Assembly: GCA_900764045.1 (NCBI GenBank)
Contig: CAAFMN010000107.1
Location: 1 to 22,418 of the forward strand
DNA length: 22,418 nt
From: Clostridia bacterium
GTDB lineage: Bacteria > Bacillota > Clostridia > Lachnospirales > Bianqueaceae
Reading direction: 5' to 3'
A model generated the notes under the pieces. It did no database searches. It saw nothing but the letters and a program-made list of their open reading frames with translations, and was not told the origin of the DNA. Shown here piece by piece: positions 7,535 through 15,088 of this stretch (positions are counted from its first letter, which is position 1; each line of letters starts with the position of its first letter). Both the position numbers and the translations under genes were made by a program.

Positions 7535-7645
7535 TCTTCTTTCATCCAGACTATACTGTCGGTTCCGGAATCGCACCGGATCGGCGCCAGAGGCGTTCGC
7601 GGACTATACCGCCGGTAGGGAATCACACCCTGCCCTGAAGAACTT
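7535..7645 (-). promoter_or_regulatory. FMN riboswitch (RFN element)
   Basis: The minus strand shows the conserved RFN blocks in order: CTTCAGGGCAGGGTG, ATTCCCTACCGGCGGTA, AGTCCGCGA, GATCCGGTGCGATTCCGG, CCGACAGTATAGTCTGGATG and AAGAAGA. It is 111 nt long, the usual size. It senses flavin mononucleotide and represses riboflavin uptake or synthesis genes, here ribU. Confidence 0.96.
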
Positions 7646-7651
7646 AATCTG

Positions 7652-7680
7652 ATTCTAATAGAAATCCGGGAATTTGTCAA
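7652..7680 (-). promoter_or_regulatory. Promoter of the FMN riboswitch-ribU transcript
   Basis: The minus strand carries TTGACA (7680-7675) and TAGAAT (7657-7652), 17 bp apart. Transcription would start at about the 5' edge of the aptamer. Confidence 0.8.
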
Positions 7681-7689
7681 GCTTTTTTC

Positions 7690-7718
7690 TTGAATCTTAA
7701 GGGGGGATGGGGTATAAT
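7690..7718 (+). promoter_or_regulatory. Promoter of the tsaE-tsaB-rimI operon
   Basis: TTGAAT at 7690-7695 and TATAAT at 7713-7718 are spaced by 17 bp, with a G-rich spacer. It is divergent from the ribU promoter only 10 bp away. Confidence 0.75.
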
Positions 7719-7779
7719 AGGCGTGAAGTCGGATGATTGCATATTTTGAATTGCGGTAAACAAAAGATGGGAGCATGGG

Positions 7780-8553
7780 ATGTATAGTTTATTTGGATTT
7801 ATTATCGCGTTTCTGGGAGCCAGAGCACTGGTGAAGCTGCCGGCGGCCCTGAGGGAGAACAAGCACGGCTTTCGCAAATGGCTGGTGAGCGGCGCGACGC
7901 AGGGCTTTATTTATGTGGTCCTGTTCTTTTTCCTGCGGGGACTGCTCAACGGAGACGGAGTTTTGGAAGTGCTGGATACCGTTTTTTCTTTCGGAACGGT
8001 AGCGGGCGGCCTTTTAGGCTTTGTGACGGGGACTTCCAGCTCGTTAAAGCGCCAGTATAAAAAAGAGAATTCAGGGAAAAAGGAAAAGAAGCAGGACGAT
8101 ACGATGTCTCGTAAGGTAGAGGAAGAGATCCGTGAAGCCGATCCGAACAGTGCGTTGGAGCAGATCCGCCGGCTACGGATTGAGATTCAGGAGGAGATCA
8201 AACGCAAGGAGCAGGAAGCAAGGCGGATGATGAATGACACCTACCTGAAGGAAGATGCTAAGGCGCAGATCCTGGGGCGGTACCGGGATTGCGTGCAGCT
8301 GCTGCAGGAGTTGTATACAGAGGCCAGCAATGTGCTGGCGTATCTGGAGACCAACGGGAGCAACTTCCATTTTGATCTGGACGATCTGTATGTGTCCGAG
8401 GATAAGCAGAATGATCTGCAGTCACAGCTGGATCGTCTGCGCGCTTTTCGTCAGCTAAATCATGGCGCGGCGGACGCGGGTATCGATGAGCTGATGAAAA
8501 AGTACGATCAGGACTTTCAGAAGCTTCGTACGGGAGTGCAGCAGGGAAGATGA
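7780..8553 (+). CDS. Hypothetical membrane protein with C-terminal coiled coil
   Basis: I do not recognise a family for this 257-residue protein. The first 90 residues contain about three hydrophobic segments: near the N-terminus (LFGFIIAFLGA), around 42-56 (GFIYVVLFFFLRGLL) and around 67-85 (TVFSFGTVAGGLLGFV). From about residue 92 the protein is highly charged (KKENSGKKEKKQDD) and predicted helical, with coiled-coil-like runs such as LEQIRRLRIEIQEEIKRKEQEARR and a second helical region near the end. A membrane-anchored cytoplasmic rod is the simplest picture. It is first in an operon and its TGA overlaps the tsaE start by 4 bp. The RBS is GGGAG at 7768-7772. Nothing in the sequence ties it to tRNA modification besides position. 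Confidence 0.8.
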   Translation: MYSLFGFIIAFLGARALVKLPAALRENKHGFRKWLVSGATQGFIYVVLFFFLRGLLNGDGVLEVLDTVFSFGTVAGGLLGFVTGTSSSLKRQYKKENSGKKEKKQDDTMSRKVEEEIREADPNSALEQIRRLRIEIQEEIKRKEQEARRMMNDTYLKEDAKAQILGRYRDCVQLLQELYTEASNVLAYLETNGSNFHFDLDDLYVSEDKQNDLQSQLDRLRAFRQLNHGAADAGIDELMKKYDQDFQKLRTGVQQGR

Positions 8554-8996
8554 AAACGGAACGTTATTGGGAGAGCCATAGTATGGCGGAGACAGAGGAG
8601 ATTGGCCGGAGATTGGGAGAATGCGCCAGGCCGGGTCAGGTCTATGGACTGGATGGAGATCTGGGTACGGGCAAGACGGTGTTAGCCCGTGGATTTGCGC
8701 GTGGTCTTGGCATTACGCAGGACATTATGAGTCCCACCTTCACGATTGTGCATGAGTACCGTGAGGGACGGATTCCGCTGTTTCATTTTGATGTGTACCG
8801 ACTGGCGGATGAGGACGCGTTGTGGGAGATCGGATGGGAGGACTATCTGGATGCTTCTGGCGTGTGTCTGGTGGAATGGGCCTCGCAGCGGGCGGAGAGT
8901 ATGCCGGCAGAGACGCGGTGGATCCGGATTGAGAAAGATTTGTCCAAGGGGACAGAGTACCGGAGGATTGTTTTGACTTCAGGAGAACAGATATGA
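8550..8996 (+). CDS. tsaE: tRNA t6A biosynthesis ATPase TsaE
   Basis: The product is 148 residues, the normal length. It has the Walker A GDLGTGKT (residues 36-43), then SPTFTIVHEY, HFDVYRL (79-85) and a Walker B-like VCLVEW (105-110), all diagnostic of TsaE. It acts in the cytoplasm with TsaB and TsaD to load and reset the enzyme that attaches threonylcarbamoyl to A37 of ANN-decoding tRNAs. It overlaps both the upstream hypothetical gene and tsaB by 4 bp, so translation is coupled. Confidence 0.96.
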   Translation: MKTERYWESHSMAETEEIGRRLGECARPGQVYGLDGDLGTGKTVLARGFARGLGITQDIMSPTFTIVHEYREGRIPLFHFDVYRLADEDALWEIGWEDYLDASGVCLVEWASQRAESMPAETRWIRIEKDLSKGTEYRRIVLTSGEQI

Positions 8997-9709
8997 TTAT
9001 TTTGGGAATCGAGGCGGCGGCCAAGGTTGCGGGAGCCGCGGTATACAGAGATGGGCAGATTGTAGCGGAGCAGATGGTCGGTGGGACGCTGACGCACTCG
9101 GAGACGCTGATGCCCATGGTGGATTCTGTGCTGCGTCAGGCACAGGTGCAGCCAGAGGAGCTTACAGCGATCGCGTTGGACGAGGGCCCGGGATCTTTTA
9201 CAGGCCTCAGGATCGGCGCCGCCACGGCAAAGGGACTGGCTCTGGGACTCCAGATTCCGTTGGCGCCCATCGGAACTTTGACGGCGCTCGCGGCCAATAT
9301 CGCGCCGACAGACCGGTTGATTGTACCAATGATGGACGCGCGCAGGGGACAGGTGTATACAGCGGTCTATCGTTATCAGGGAGAGTCCATGGAGGAGATC
9401 ATGGCTCCGGAGGCGCTTCCGCCGGAGGCTTTAGCGCAGAAGCTGAATGAACTGGCGCTCCCGGCCATTCTTGTAGGAGATGGCGCGCCGGTCTATTGTG
9501 AGAAGCTACAGAATCTGACGGAAAAGTCGGTAATGCTGGCTCCGGCACAGTTATGCCATGCCAGCGCCGGAACGGTTGCGGCCCTTGGCGCAAAGCTGTG
9601 TGAAGCCGGAAAAACCATACCGGGCGGGAGCCTACAGTTGGAATACCTGCGCAAGCCGCAGGCTGAACGGGAACGGGAAGAACGGCTGGCGGCGGAGGCG
9701 GGAAAATGA
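8993..9709 (+). CDS. tsaB: tRNA t6A biosynthesis protein TsaB
   Basis: The product is 238 residues. It belongs to the TsaB (YeaZ) branch of the ASKHA/Kae1 fold: MIILGIEAAAKVAGAAVY at the N-terminus, THSETLMPMVDSVL, then LDEGPGSFTGLRIGAATAKGLALG, which is the family hallmark. The first motif reads IEAAAK where IDTS or IESS is common, a tolerated variation. TsaB dimerises with TsaD, bridging it to TsaE. It is flanked by tsaE and rimI with 4-bp overlaps. tsaD itself, often next in Clostridia, is not in this window. Confidence 0.95.
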   Translation: MIILGIEAAAKVAGAAVYRDGQIVAEQMVGGTLTHSETLMPMVDSVLRQAQVQPEELTAIALDEGPGSFTGLRIGAATAKGLALGLQIPLAPIGTLTALAANIAPTDRLIVPMMDARRGQVYTAVYRYQGESMEEIMAPEALPPEALAQKLNELALPAILVGDGAPVYCEKLQNLTEKSVMLAPAQLCHASAGTVAALGAKLCEAGKTIPGGSLQLEYLRKPQAEREREERLAAEAGK

Positions 9710-10170
9710 TCGAATACCGTCCCATGACCGAAGAGGACATTCCCCGTGTGATAGAGATAGAGAATCAATGCTTTTCTCAGCCCTGGTCCGCGGAGGCGAT
9801 GCTCCGGGAACTTCGAGAAAACGCCAAGATGGCAAGATACATGGTAGCCTGTGCGGATGGCCGGGTAGTGGGCTACGGCGGTTATTGGCAGATCTTTGAC
9901 GAGGCCCATATCACCAACATTGCCGTCGATGGAGAACACCGCAGGCAGGGAATCGCCGGGAGCATCCTTCTGGCACTGGAGGCGGAGTACGCGTCCCGAG
10001 GGATCCTGTACGCGACTCTGGAGGTGCGTGTCAGCAATACAGCGGCCCATGAGCTATATTTGAAGCATGAATTCACAGATGCCGGCGTCCGGCCGGGGTA
10101 TTATGAAAAACCGCGTGAAGACGCGTATATTATGTGGAAGACGATGGAAACAGCGTCCGGTTCAAGATAA
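9706..10170 (+). CDS. rimI: Ribosomal protein S18 alanine N-acetyltransferase RimI (GNAT family)
   Basis: The product is 154 residues. The GNAT fold is visible as MIEYRPMTEEDIPRVIEIENQCF, QPWS, then NIAVDGEHRRQGIAGSIL with the RRQGIA acetyl-CoA loop, LEVRVSNTAAHELY and GYY near the end. The pattern QPWS...IAV...RRQGIG/A...EVR.SN..A..LY is that of RimI, which acetylates the N-terminal Ala of ribosomal protein S18. In bacteria it is commonly encoded beside tsaB, as here. It starts inside tsaB by a 4-bp overlap and ends in a terminator whose left arm lies in the last codons. Confidence 0.93.
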   Translation: MIEYRPMTEEDIPRVIEIENQCFSQPWSAEAMLRELRENAKMARYMVACADGRVVGYGGYWQIFDEAHITNIAVDGEHRRQGIAGSILLALEAEYASRGILYATLEVRVSNTAAHELYLKHEFTDAGVRPGYYEKPREDAYIMWKTMETASGSR

Positions 10171-10187
10171 GAGCCGGACGTTTTTTT
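10154..10187 (+). terminator. Terminator of the tsaE-tsaB-rimI operon
   Basis: CGTCCGGTTC and GAGCCGGACG form a 10-bp stem (one G-U pair) with a 7-nt loop holding the rimI stop codon. A run of seven T follows. Confidence 0.9.
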
Positions 10188-10334
10188 GTGGATGGATTCC
10201 AGATTAGTGAATCGTAAATGAGTAAAATACGATTTACCAAATATAGAGAAAGCACAGTGGTTATACGTAGAGGATAAAAATGGAATATAGTCAAAGCGGT
10301 TTGTAAAATTCTGTATCTAAAACAAGAAAAGAGA

Positions 10335-10363
10335 TTGACATAAATTGGAAAAATATGTATAAT
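10335..10363 (+). promoter_or_regulatory. Consensus promoter ahead of the ATPase remnant
   Basis: A perfect TTGACA at 10335-10340 and TATAAT at 10358-10363 lie 17 bp apart. The only downstream gene with an RBS is the 50-codon remnant at 10468. Confidence 0.85.
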
Positions 10364-10467
10364 AAAGTTAAAGAGCAGATATGGGTGGCAGGCCCCTAAA
10401 TTTTGTGGAAGCAATGGTAGAAAAGCAGTAGACAATCGGGATGATCAGGCAAGGAGGAATGTATTAA

Positions 10468-10620
10468 ATGCAATTATCAAAAATCCGAATTAAAAATTAT
10501 AGACTACTTATTGATGCTGAGTTGGAAGTCGATCCAGAGACTACTTTAATTGTGGGAAGAAATAATACTGCTAAAACATCGTGCTTTTCATGTATTGGAA
10601 ACAGTATCAAAGTGTGTTAA
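10468..10620 (+). pseudogene. N-terminal stub of an OLD/RecF-like AAA ATPase
   Basis: AAGGAGG (10451-10457) precedes an ATG and 50 codons that read like the start of an OLD-family or RecF-like ATPase (SMC-type head): QLSKIRIKNYRLL, then DPETTLIVGRNNTAKTSCF. The last block is the Walker A loop, normally GxNNxGKTS; here Ala replaces the final Gly before Lys-Thr. The frame ends in TAA at 10618-10620 with none of the later ATPase motifs. An overlapping frame, open from 10581 to 10826, encodes 81 residues of no recognised family and may or may not be another decayed part. Full OLD-type proteins have several hundred residues and often act in phage defence with a partner. This copy cannot bind and hydrolyse ATP normally. 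Confidence 0.65.
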
Positions 10621-10985
10621 TAGAGTTTGTCACAACAGGTCCTGAATTTTTGGCGAATGAGGGTGATTCTTATAAGGTTACTAAGACATTGTTTATAAGG
10701 ATGGTGCAGCCAGTATTTTGGACGATTGGTTGCGCCATCTCTTTTGCTAATAGAGATAATTATTTTCGTGTTTTGGATTTTTACTGCAGTGCATTAGACA
10801 TAGTTCTTCCATATGCCTCCATTTAGTGAGAGTGGTGTTTTAAGTTTTATGTTATATTTTCTCTTTTGGATAGGCACCTCATGGCACCATTAAATAGTAT
10901 TTGAGTTTGCAATTCAACTTCTCTAAAATCACAATTTAGAATTCGTATGGCAAGAAAAATGTAATTTTGTATCTTGTGAGAATTA
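10621..10985. other. AT-rich stretch without recognisable gene
   Basis: There is no ORF I can support. The DNA is visibly richer in A and T than the operons on both sides, and it follows a truncated ATPase. I read it as decayed accessory DNA. An 81-codon frame at 10581-10826 lies partly in it but has no RBS or known motif. Confidence 0.5.
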
Positions 10986-10987
10986 TA

Positions 10988-11016
10988 TTGCGCTTGTGTA
11001 AAACTGATAGTATAAT
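10988..11016 (+). promoter_or_regulatory. Possible distal promoter for the collagen-like gene
   Basis: TTGCGC at 10988-10993 and TATAAT at 11011-11016 are 17 bp apart. Using it would give a leader of about 270 nt, in which I see no known riboswitch. Confidence 0.5.
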
Positions 11017-11185
11017 AAGAATGGATTAGCTACTAATGAAAGCAGGGAGATTCCCTATAAGAAGTTATTTAAGTCGTTATCGGTCAGAATATAAAATGTG
11101 AAGAAGAATTTACAGGAGCCAGTGTATTTCGCCTTAGCATTATAATGTTTGTCATGTTTTCTACACCGGCGGGTTCATACTCCTC

Positions 11186-11214
11186 TTGCTTTTTAATAAG
11201 CTTCTTGTTATAAT
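11186..11214 (+). promoter_or_regulatory. Proximal promoter for the collagen-like gene
   Basis: TTGCTT at 11186-11191 and TATAAT at 11209-11214 are spaced by 17 bp, about 70 nt ahead of the coding start. Confidence 0.55.
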
Positions 11215-11291
11215 TGATATATGTATTAGTCCAAACACAACGGACAGCATTCAGGAATACGCTGTTAAGAGCAGCCAATGGAGGAAAACAG

Positions 11292-13388
11292 ATGAAAAAG
11301 CGTTTTTGGGGAATATTACTGGTACTTGCGATAACATTGACGATGCTGCCGACATCGGCATATGCGCTGGATTTTAATGATCCGGAGTGTTTGCCGCTTG
11401 ACGACTGGGATATACAAAACGGACTTTCCGATAAATGTTATCTGGATCGGGATATTGTTCTGACCCAGCCGCTGAAAGTGGTCAGAGACGCGACGCTTGA
11501 TTTAAATGGGCATGTATTACAGATGACAGGCGGCGGTTCGGCCTTCGAGGTGTCTCCAGGTATTCGGATTACGATCGAGGATAGTAATCCGAATGCGCCA
11601 CACAGGTTCGATAAGGATTCTTCCACGGGCCTTTGGACGCTGAATGAGGAGAGCGGTACAGAGATTCTCTATGGAGGCATTATTACAGGAGGAAATGCGC
11701 AGATCGGCGGTGGGATCAATCTGCAGTATCAGCGGACCACCTACCCGGATTACTCTCTTTCACCAGCCGGAAAACTGATTATGACCGCCGGTACGATCGT
11801 TGGCTGTCATGCGGAAAGGGGCGGCGGCATCAATGTGGGGATGGGCGGCAGCGCTATACTCAGCGGGACAGCGAGTGTCATCGGCTGCACGGCAACGTAC
11901 GGCCCGGCGATCATGGCATGGCCCGGTTCTACCTTGTCTCTGGATAGTGATATGGTGAAGGGAGATCTTTATGTTGGAGGTAAACTCACCAGCTCCCTAC
12001 CCCAGCCCGCGACGGTTTATGGAGACTTGACCCTCGAAACTCAGGAAGCCTCGGTGGAGAATATTGGGCTGGTATATGGAAAAGTAACAGCGCAGTATTA
12101 TGCGGAGATAACCGACAAAATGGTGACCTTCCAAGTGGATGGGGAGATCTACGCAGTCGGGATTGTACCCGCTGGCGGTACGGTCATGCGGCCGGTTCTC
12201 CCTGAAAAAGACGATACATTTTTTGCGTGCTGGGTTCAGGAAGACGGTACGGTATTCGAATTCGCCAGCCCTATCACAGAGGATATTACGCTGAATGTTA
12301 AATATTTTTCGGCTGAGGACATTGGAAAGGGAGAGCCCGGTGTGACACCGCAGCTGAAGATTGATGAAAATAATATTTGGTGTGTTTCTTATGACAACGG
12401 TGTGACCTGGATTTCTCTTGGCGTAAAGGCTACCGGCGACCAGGGACAAAAAGGCGACAAGGGCGATCAAGGTGAGCAGGGTGAAAAAGGTGATCAAGGA
12501 GAGGCTGGCGAAGCAGGCAAGGACGCTGTGACACCGCAGCTCAAGATCGAAACGGATGGCTATTGGTATGTCTCTTATGATGGAGGCGCGACTTGGAATT
12601 GTCTTAATGTGAAGGCAGCCGGCGATCAGGGCGAGCAGGGTGAAAAAGGCGATGCGGGAATGGACGGAGAAGACGGAACAACCCCGCAGCTCAAAGTCGG
12701 CTCAGATAACCTCTGGTATGTTTCCTATGATAACGGAGTAACTTGGCAATCTCTCGGCGCCAAAGCTACCGGAGCCGCCGGTGAAAAAGGAGAACAGGGC
12801 GAAAAGGGACAGGATGGACTCATTCCCTATATCGGCGCGAACGGCAACTGGTGGCTGGGCGATATGGATACTGGTGTTCAGGCTTCGGTTCAAGGAGAAA
12901 AAGGCGAAAAGGGGGAAAAAGGAGATACCGGCGCGGACGGAAAAGACGGAGCGAACGGTGTGGATGGAAAGAACGGTACAGATGGAAAAGACGGAGTGAA
13001 CGGCACAAATGGTAAAGACGGTAGGGACGGCAAGAACGGAGTCGGAATCGCTAAGGCGGTGATCAATACAAACGGTGAACTTGTCCTCACTTATACCAAT
13101 GGCACAACCGTCAATCTCGGAAGGGTGGTCGGCAACGACGGCCAAGATGGCCAGGATGGCCAGACACCGTATATCGGCGAGAATGGCAACTGGTGGATCG
13201 GGGCAACGGATACCGGCGTGCAGGCGAAGGCGGATGATGCTGTTCCGGCCGTTTCTGACGCGGTTGTGGAGACGGAGGGGGATCATACTGTTGCCGTGAT
13301 CGCGGTCACAGTTGCGGGAGCTTCGCTGCTGAGCAATTTGGCTTTGATTTTGTATATGGTGCTGAAAAAGAAAAACAGAGCGATTTGA
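11292..13388 (+). CDS. Secreted collagen-like surface protein with C-terminal membrane anchor
   Basis: The product is 698 residues, starting at 11292 after GGAGGAAAAC. A signal peptide (MKKRFW, a hydrophobic core, TSAYA) ends near residue 26. Residues about 60-240 look like a parallel beta-helix (GGIITGGNAQIGGGIN and AERGGGINVGMGG, recurring). Residues 277-345 resemble an InlB-B/Listeria-Bacteroides repeat (VTFQVDGE...AGGTV...FACWV). From 352 onwards, Gly-X-Y collagen-like runs alternate with two short modules: TPQLKI...W.VSYD.G.TW (three copies) and PYIG.NGNWW.G..DTGVQA (two copies). The last 35 residues are a transmembrane helix followed by KKKNRAI, with no LPXTG. It therefore sits on the outer face of the membrane. 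Adhesion or a spore-surface role is possible, but the sequence does not decide. Confidence 0.88.
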   Translation: MKKRFWGILLVLAITLTMLPTSAYALDFNDPECLPLDDWDIQNGLSDKCYLDRDIVLTQPLKVVRDATLDLNGHVLQMTGGGSAFEVSPGIRITIEDSNPNAPHRFDKDSSTGLWTLNEESGTEILYGGIITGGNAQIGGGINLQYQRTTYPDYSLSPAGKLIMTAGTIVGCHAERGGGINVGMGGSAILSGTASVIGCTATYGPAIMAWPGSTLSLDSDMVKGDLYVGGKLTSSLPQPATVYGDLTLETQEASVENIGLVYGKVTAQYYAEITDKMVTFQVDGEIYAVGIVPAGGTVMRPVLPEKDDTFFACWVQEDGTVFEFASPITEDITLNVKYFSAEDIGKGEPGVTPQLKIDENNIWCVSYDNGVTWISLGVKATGDQGQKGDKGDQGEQGEKGDQGEAGEAGKDAVTPQLKIETDGYWYVSYDGGATWNCLNVKAAGDQGEQGEKGDAGMDGEDGTTPQLKVGSDNLWYVSYDNGVTWQSLGAKATGAAGEKGEQGEKGQDGLIPYIGANGNWWLGDMDTGVQASVQGEKGEKGEKGDTGADGKDGANGVDGKNGTDGKDGVNGTNGKDGRDGKNGVGIAKAVINTNGELVLTYTNGTTVNLGRVVGNDGQDGQDGQTPYIGENGNWWIGATDTGVQAKADDAVPAVSDAVVETEGDHTVAVIAVTVAGASLLSNLALILYMVLKKKNRAI
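12345..13230 (+). repeat. Internal repeats: Gly-X-Y tracts and W-rich modules
   Basis: TPQLKI modules start at codons 12345, 12531 and 12681. PYIG/NWW modules start at 12825 and 13167. Between them lie five Gly-X-Y tracts, the longest (from about 12894) with roughly 17 triplets, rich in GEK, GDK, GKD and GQD, and largely of the form G-E/D-K and G-x-D. Confidence 0.9.
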
Positions 13389-13413
13389 AAAAAGTTCACG
13401 AAGACACTTTAAC

Positions 13414-13447
13414 TTACGGCGGTTATCGAAAACGGTAGCCGCCGTAA
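13414..13447. terminator. Hairpin after the collagen-like gene
   Basis: TTACGGCGGTTA and TAGCCGCCGTAA form a 12-bp stem with one G-U pair and a 10-nt loop. No T-run follows on the plus strand, so termination is likely but unproven. Confidence 0.5.
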
Positions 13448-13486
13448 ACCTTGTAATGAAATCGGGAGAATTGTCGTACCTTTCTA

Positions 13487-13515
13487 TTGAAAATTCATAT
13501 GAACTGTGCTATGAT
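13487..13515 (+). promoter_or_regulatory. Promoter of the MATE gene
   Basis: TTGAAA at 13487-13492 and TATGAT at 13510-13515 lie 17 bp apart. Confidence 0.6.
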
Positions 13516-13584
13516 AAGCACTTGCGTGCAGCTCCAAGCTGTATCCACGAGTACATGGTATCTGAATTTTCGGAGGGTATCCTT

Positions 13585-14979
13585 ATGGCTAAAACATCTT
13601 CCAAGAGCCGAAGAGCATCGGGTGAGATCCAGATGACAGACGGTTCTCTGTGGAAAAATATGTTCCTTTTCAGCGTCCCGCTTATGCTGTCTCAGCTTTT
13701 ACAGGTGCTGTTCAATATGGCGGACGTGGCAGTTGTCGGTAAATTCTCAAGCGCGGAGGCTTTGGGAGCGGTTGGATCCACTACAATCCTTGTGTCCTTA
13801 TTCACCGGTTTTCTCATCGGAATGGGAAGCGCTGTCAATGTCCGGGTAGCGCAGCATCTCGGCGCACAGCATAAGGTACGTACCGCGTCTTCCATCCGTA
13901 CCGCGTTTGTCATCTGTCTTGCGACCGGCTGCATCATTACGGTGCTTTGCCTCCTGTCCGCAAGATTCATGCTGGAGCTTCTCGGCACTAAGGACGATCT
14001 TATTGATGGCGCCGTGTTTTATTTCCGAGTCTATGCGCTTGGCATGCCCGCACTCGGGATTTTCAACTTCGGCAACGGCGTACTCAGTGCCAACGGTGAT
14101 ACCAAGCGTCCGCTGGTGTATCTTATGATTGCCGGCATCCTGAATGTACTTTTCAATCTATTCTTCGTCATTGTCTGCGGTATGGCGGAGGAAGGCGTCG
14201 CGCTTGCCAGCATCATCACGCAGTATGTGTCTGCGACGCTCATTCTGATACATATGGCAAAGCAGGAGGACGATTGTACCTTCCATCTGCGCGATCTGAA
14301 AAAAGGGTTGGATTCGCAGGAGAAGAAACGCCTTCTTGGGTTGGGCATTCCGGCAGGGCTGCAGAGCGCTGTTTTCGCGGTCGCGAACCTCTTTATACAG
14401 GGGGCCGTCAATTCCTTTGATTCGGTCATGGTCGAGGGCAATTCCGCCGCGGCCAATTCCGACGCCATCATCTATAACGTCATGGCGGCGTTTTATACGG
14501 CGTGTTCGACCTTTATGGGGCAGAACCTGGGAGCCGGTAAATGGGACCGTATGTTGAAAAGCTACTTTATCGGCATTGCGTATTCTTTTGTGGCGGGGGC
14601 CTTGCTTGGCGGAGCGCTGTTCCTGTTTGGCAGAGAGTTTTTATCCCTGTTTGCCAATGATGGAGCGGTCATTGCGGCAGGGCTCCAACGGACGCAGATT
14701 ATGAGCTTCTCCTATGCCGTCAGCGCTTTCATGGATTGTACCATTGCCGCCAGCCGCGGTATCGGCAAAAGCTTTGTGCCTACTGTCATTGTGATCATGG
14801 GTTCCTGTGTATTCCGTGTGGTATGGATCTATACAGTTTTTGCTTATTTCCATACGATTCCGTCCCTGTACCTGCTGTACATTTTCTCATGGACGATTAC
14901 GGCAATCGCAGAGATTGTGTACTTTATCATCAATTACAAAAAGATTGCCGCAAAGCAGAACGCATGCATATCGGTCTGA
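13585..14979 (+). CDS. MATE-family multidrug/metabolite exporter
   Basis: The product is 464 residues from the ATG at 13585, which has CGGAGGG about 8 bp upstream. An earlier in-frame ATG (13456) would lie ahead of the promoter. About 12 membrane segments are apparent, with the two MatE halves visible as MLSQLLQVLFNMADVAVVGKF near the start and GLQSAVFAVANLFIQGAVNSF in the middle, plus GMGSAVNVRVAQHLGAQ and STFMGQNLGAGKWDR, the matching loops of each half. MATE proteins exchange cations for drugs or metabolites; the cargo is not predictable. It sits upstream of a second export locus (MarR-ABC-ABC) but has its own promoter and terminator. Confidence 0.92.
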   Translation: MAKTSSKSRRASGEIQMTDGSLWKNMFLFSVPLMLSQLLQVLFNMADVAVVGKFSSAEALGAVGSTTILVSLFTGFLIGMGSAVNVRVAQHLGAQHKVRTASSIRTAFVICLATGCIITVLCLLSARFMLELLGTKDDLIDGAVFYFRVYALGMPALGIFNFGNGVLSANGDTKRPLVYLMIAGILNVLFNLFFVIVCGMAEEGVALASIITQYVSATLILIHMAKQEDDCTFHLRDLKKGLDSQEKKRLLGLGIPAGLQSAVFAVANLFIQGAVNSFDSVMVEGNSAAANSDAIIYNVMAAFYTACSTFMGQNLGAGKWDRMLKSYFIGIAYSFVAGALLGGALFLFGREFLSLFANDGAVIAAGLQRTQIMSFSYAVSAFMDCTIAASRGIGKSFVPTVIVIMGSCVFRVVWIYTVFAYFHTIPSLYLLYIFSWTITAIAEIVYFIINYKKIAAKQNACISV

Positions 14980-15007
14980 GGTTATACTTCAGACCGGTAT
15001 TTTTTTC
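14969..15007 (+). terminator. Terminator of the MATE gene
   Basis: TATCGGTCTGA and TCAGACCGGTA form an 11-bp stem with one mismatch or G-U pair. A run of seven or eight T follows. The stop codon (14977-14979) lies inside the left arm. Confidence 0.9.
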
Positions 15008-15016
15008 AAAAGGGAC

Positions 15017-15045
15017 TTGACAAGTCAGAGGCTTATTCATATAAT
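15017..15045 (+). promoter_or_regulatory. Promoter of the marR-ABC operon
   Basis: A perfect TTGACA at 15017-15022 and TATAAT at 15040-15045, with a 17-bp spacer. Confidence 0.9.
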
Positions 15046-15075
15046 AAACATGTTAATTATTAAGAGGTTTATTAT
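15041..15075. promoter_or_regulatory. Inverted-repeat operator, probably for the adjacent MarR
   Basis: ATAATAAAC (15041-15049) and GTTTATTAT (15067-15075) are exact inverted repeats, and within them TTAAT-T-ATTAA is a second perfect palindrome (15053-15063). They overlap the -10 box and extend toward the ribosome site, a typical place for autorepression by a MarR dimer. That MarR binds here is inference. Confidence 0.55.
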
Positions 15076-15088
15076 TGGGGAGGATGAG

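Noticed and set aside
10381..10431. A 16-codon ORF (MGGRPLNFVEAMVEKQ) just after the consensus promoter
   Set aside because: No ribosome site and no relation to the following gene. Too short to support.
11084..11278. Minus-strand ORF of 64 residues in the collagen gene leader
   Set aside because: Its middle part (KKQEEYEPAGVEN) looks protein-like and could be a relic, but there is no convincing RBS and no recognised family, and it lies antisense to a likely promoter.
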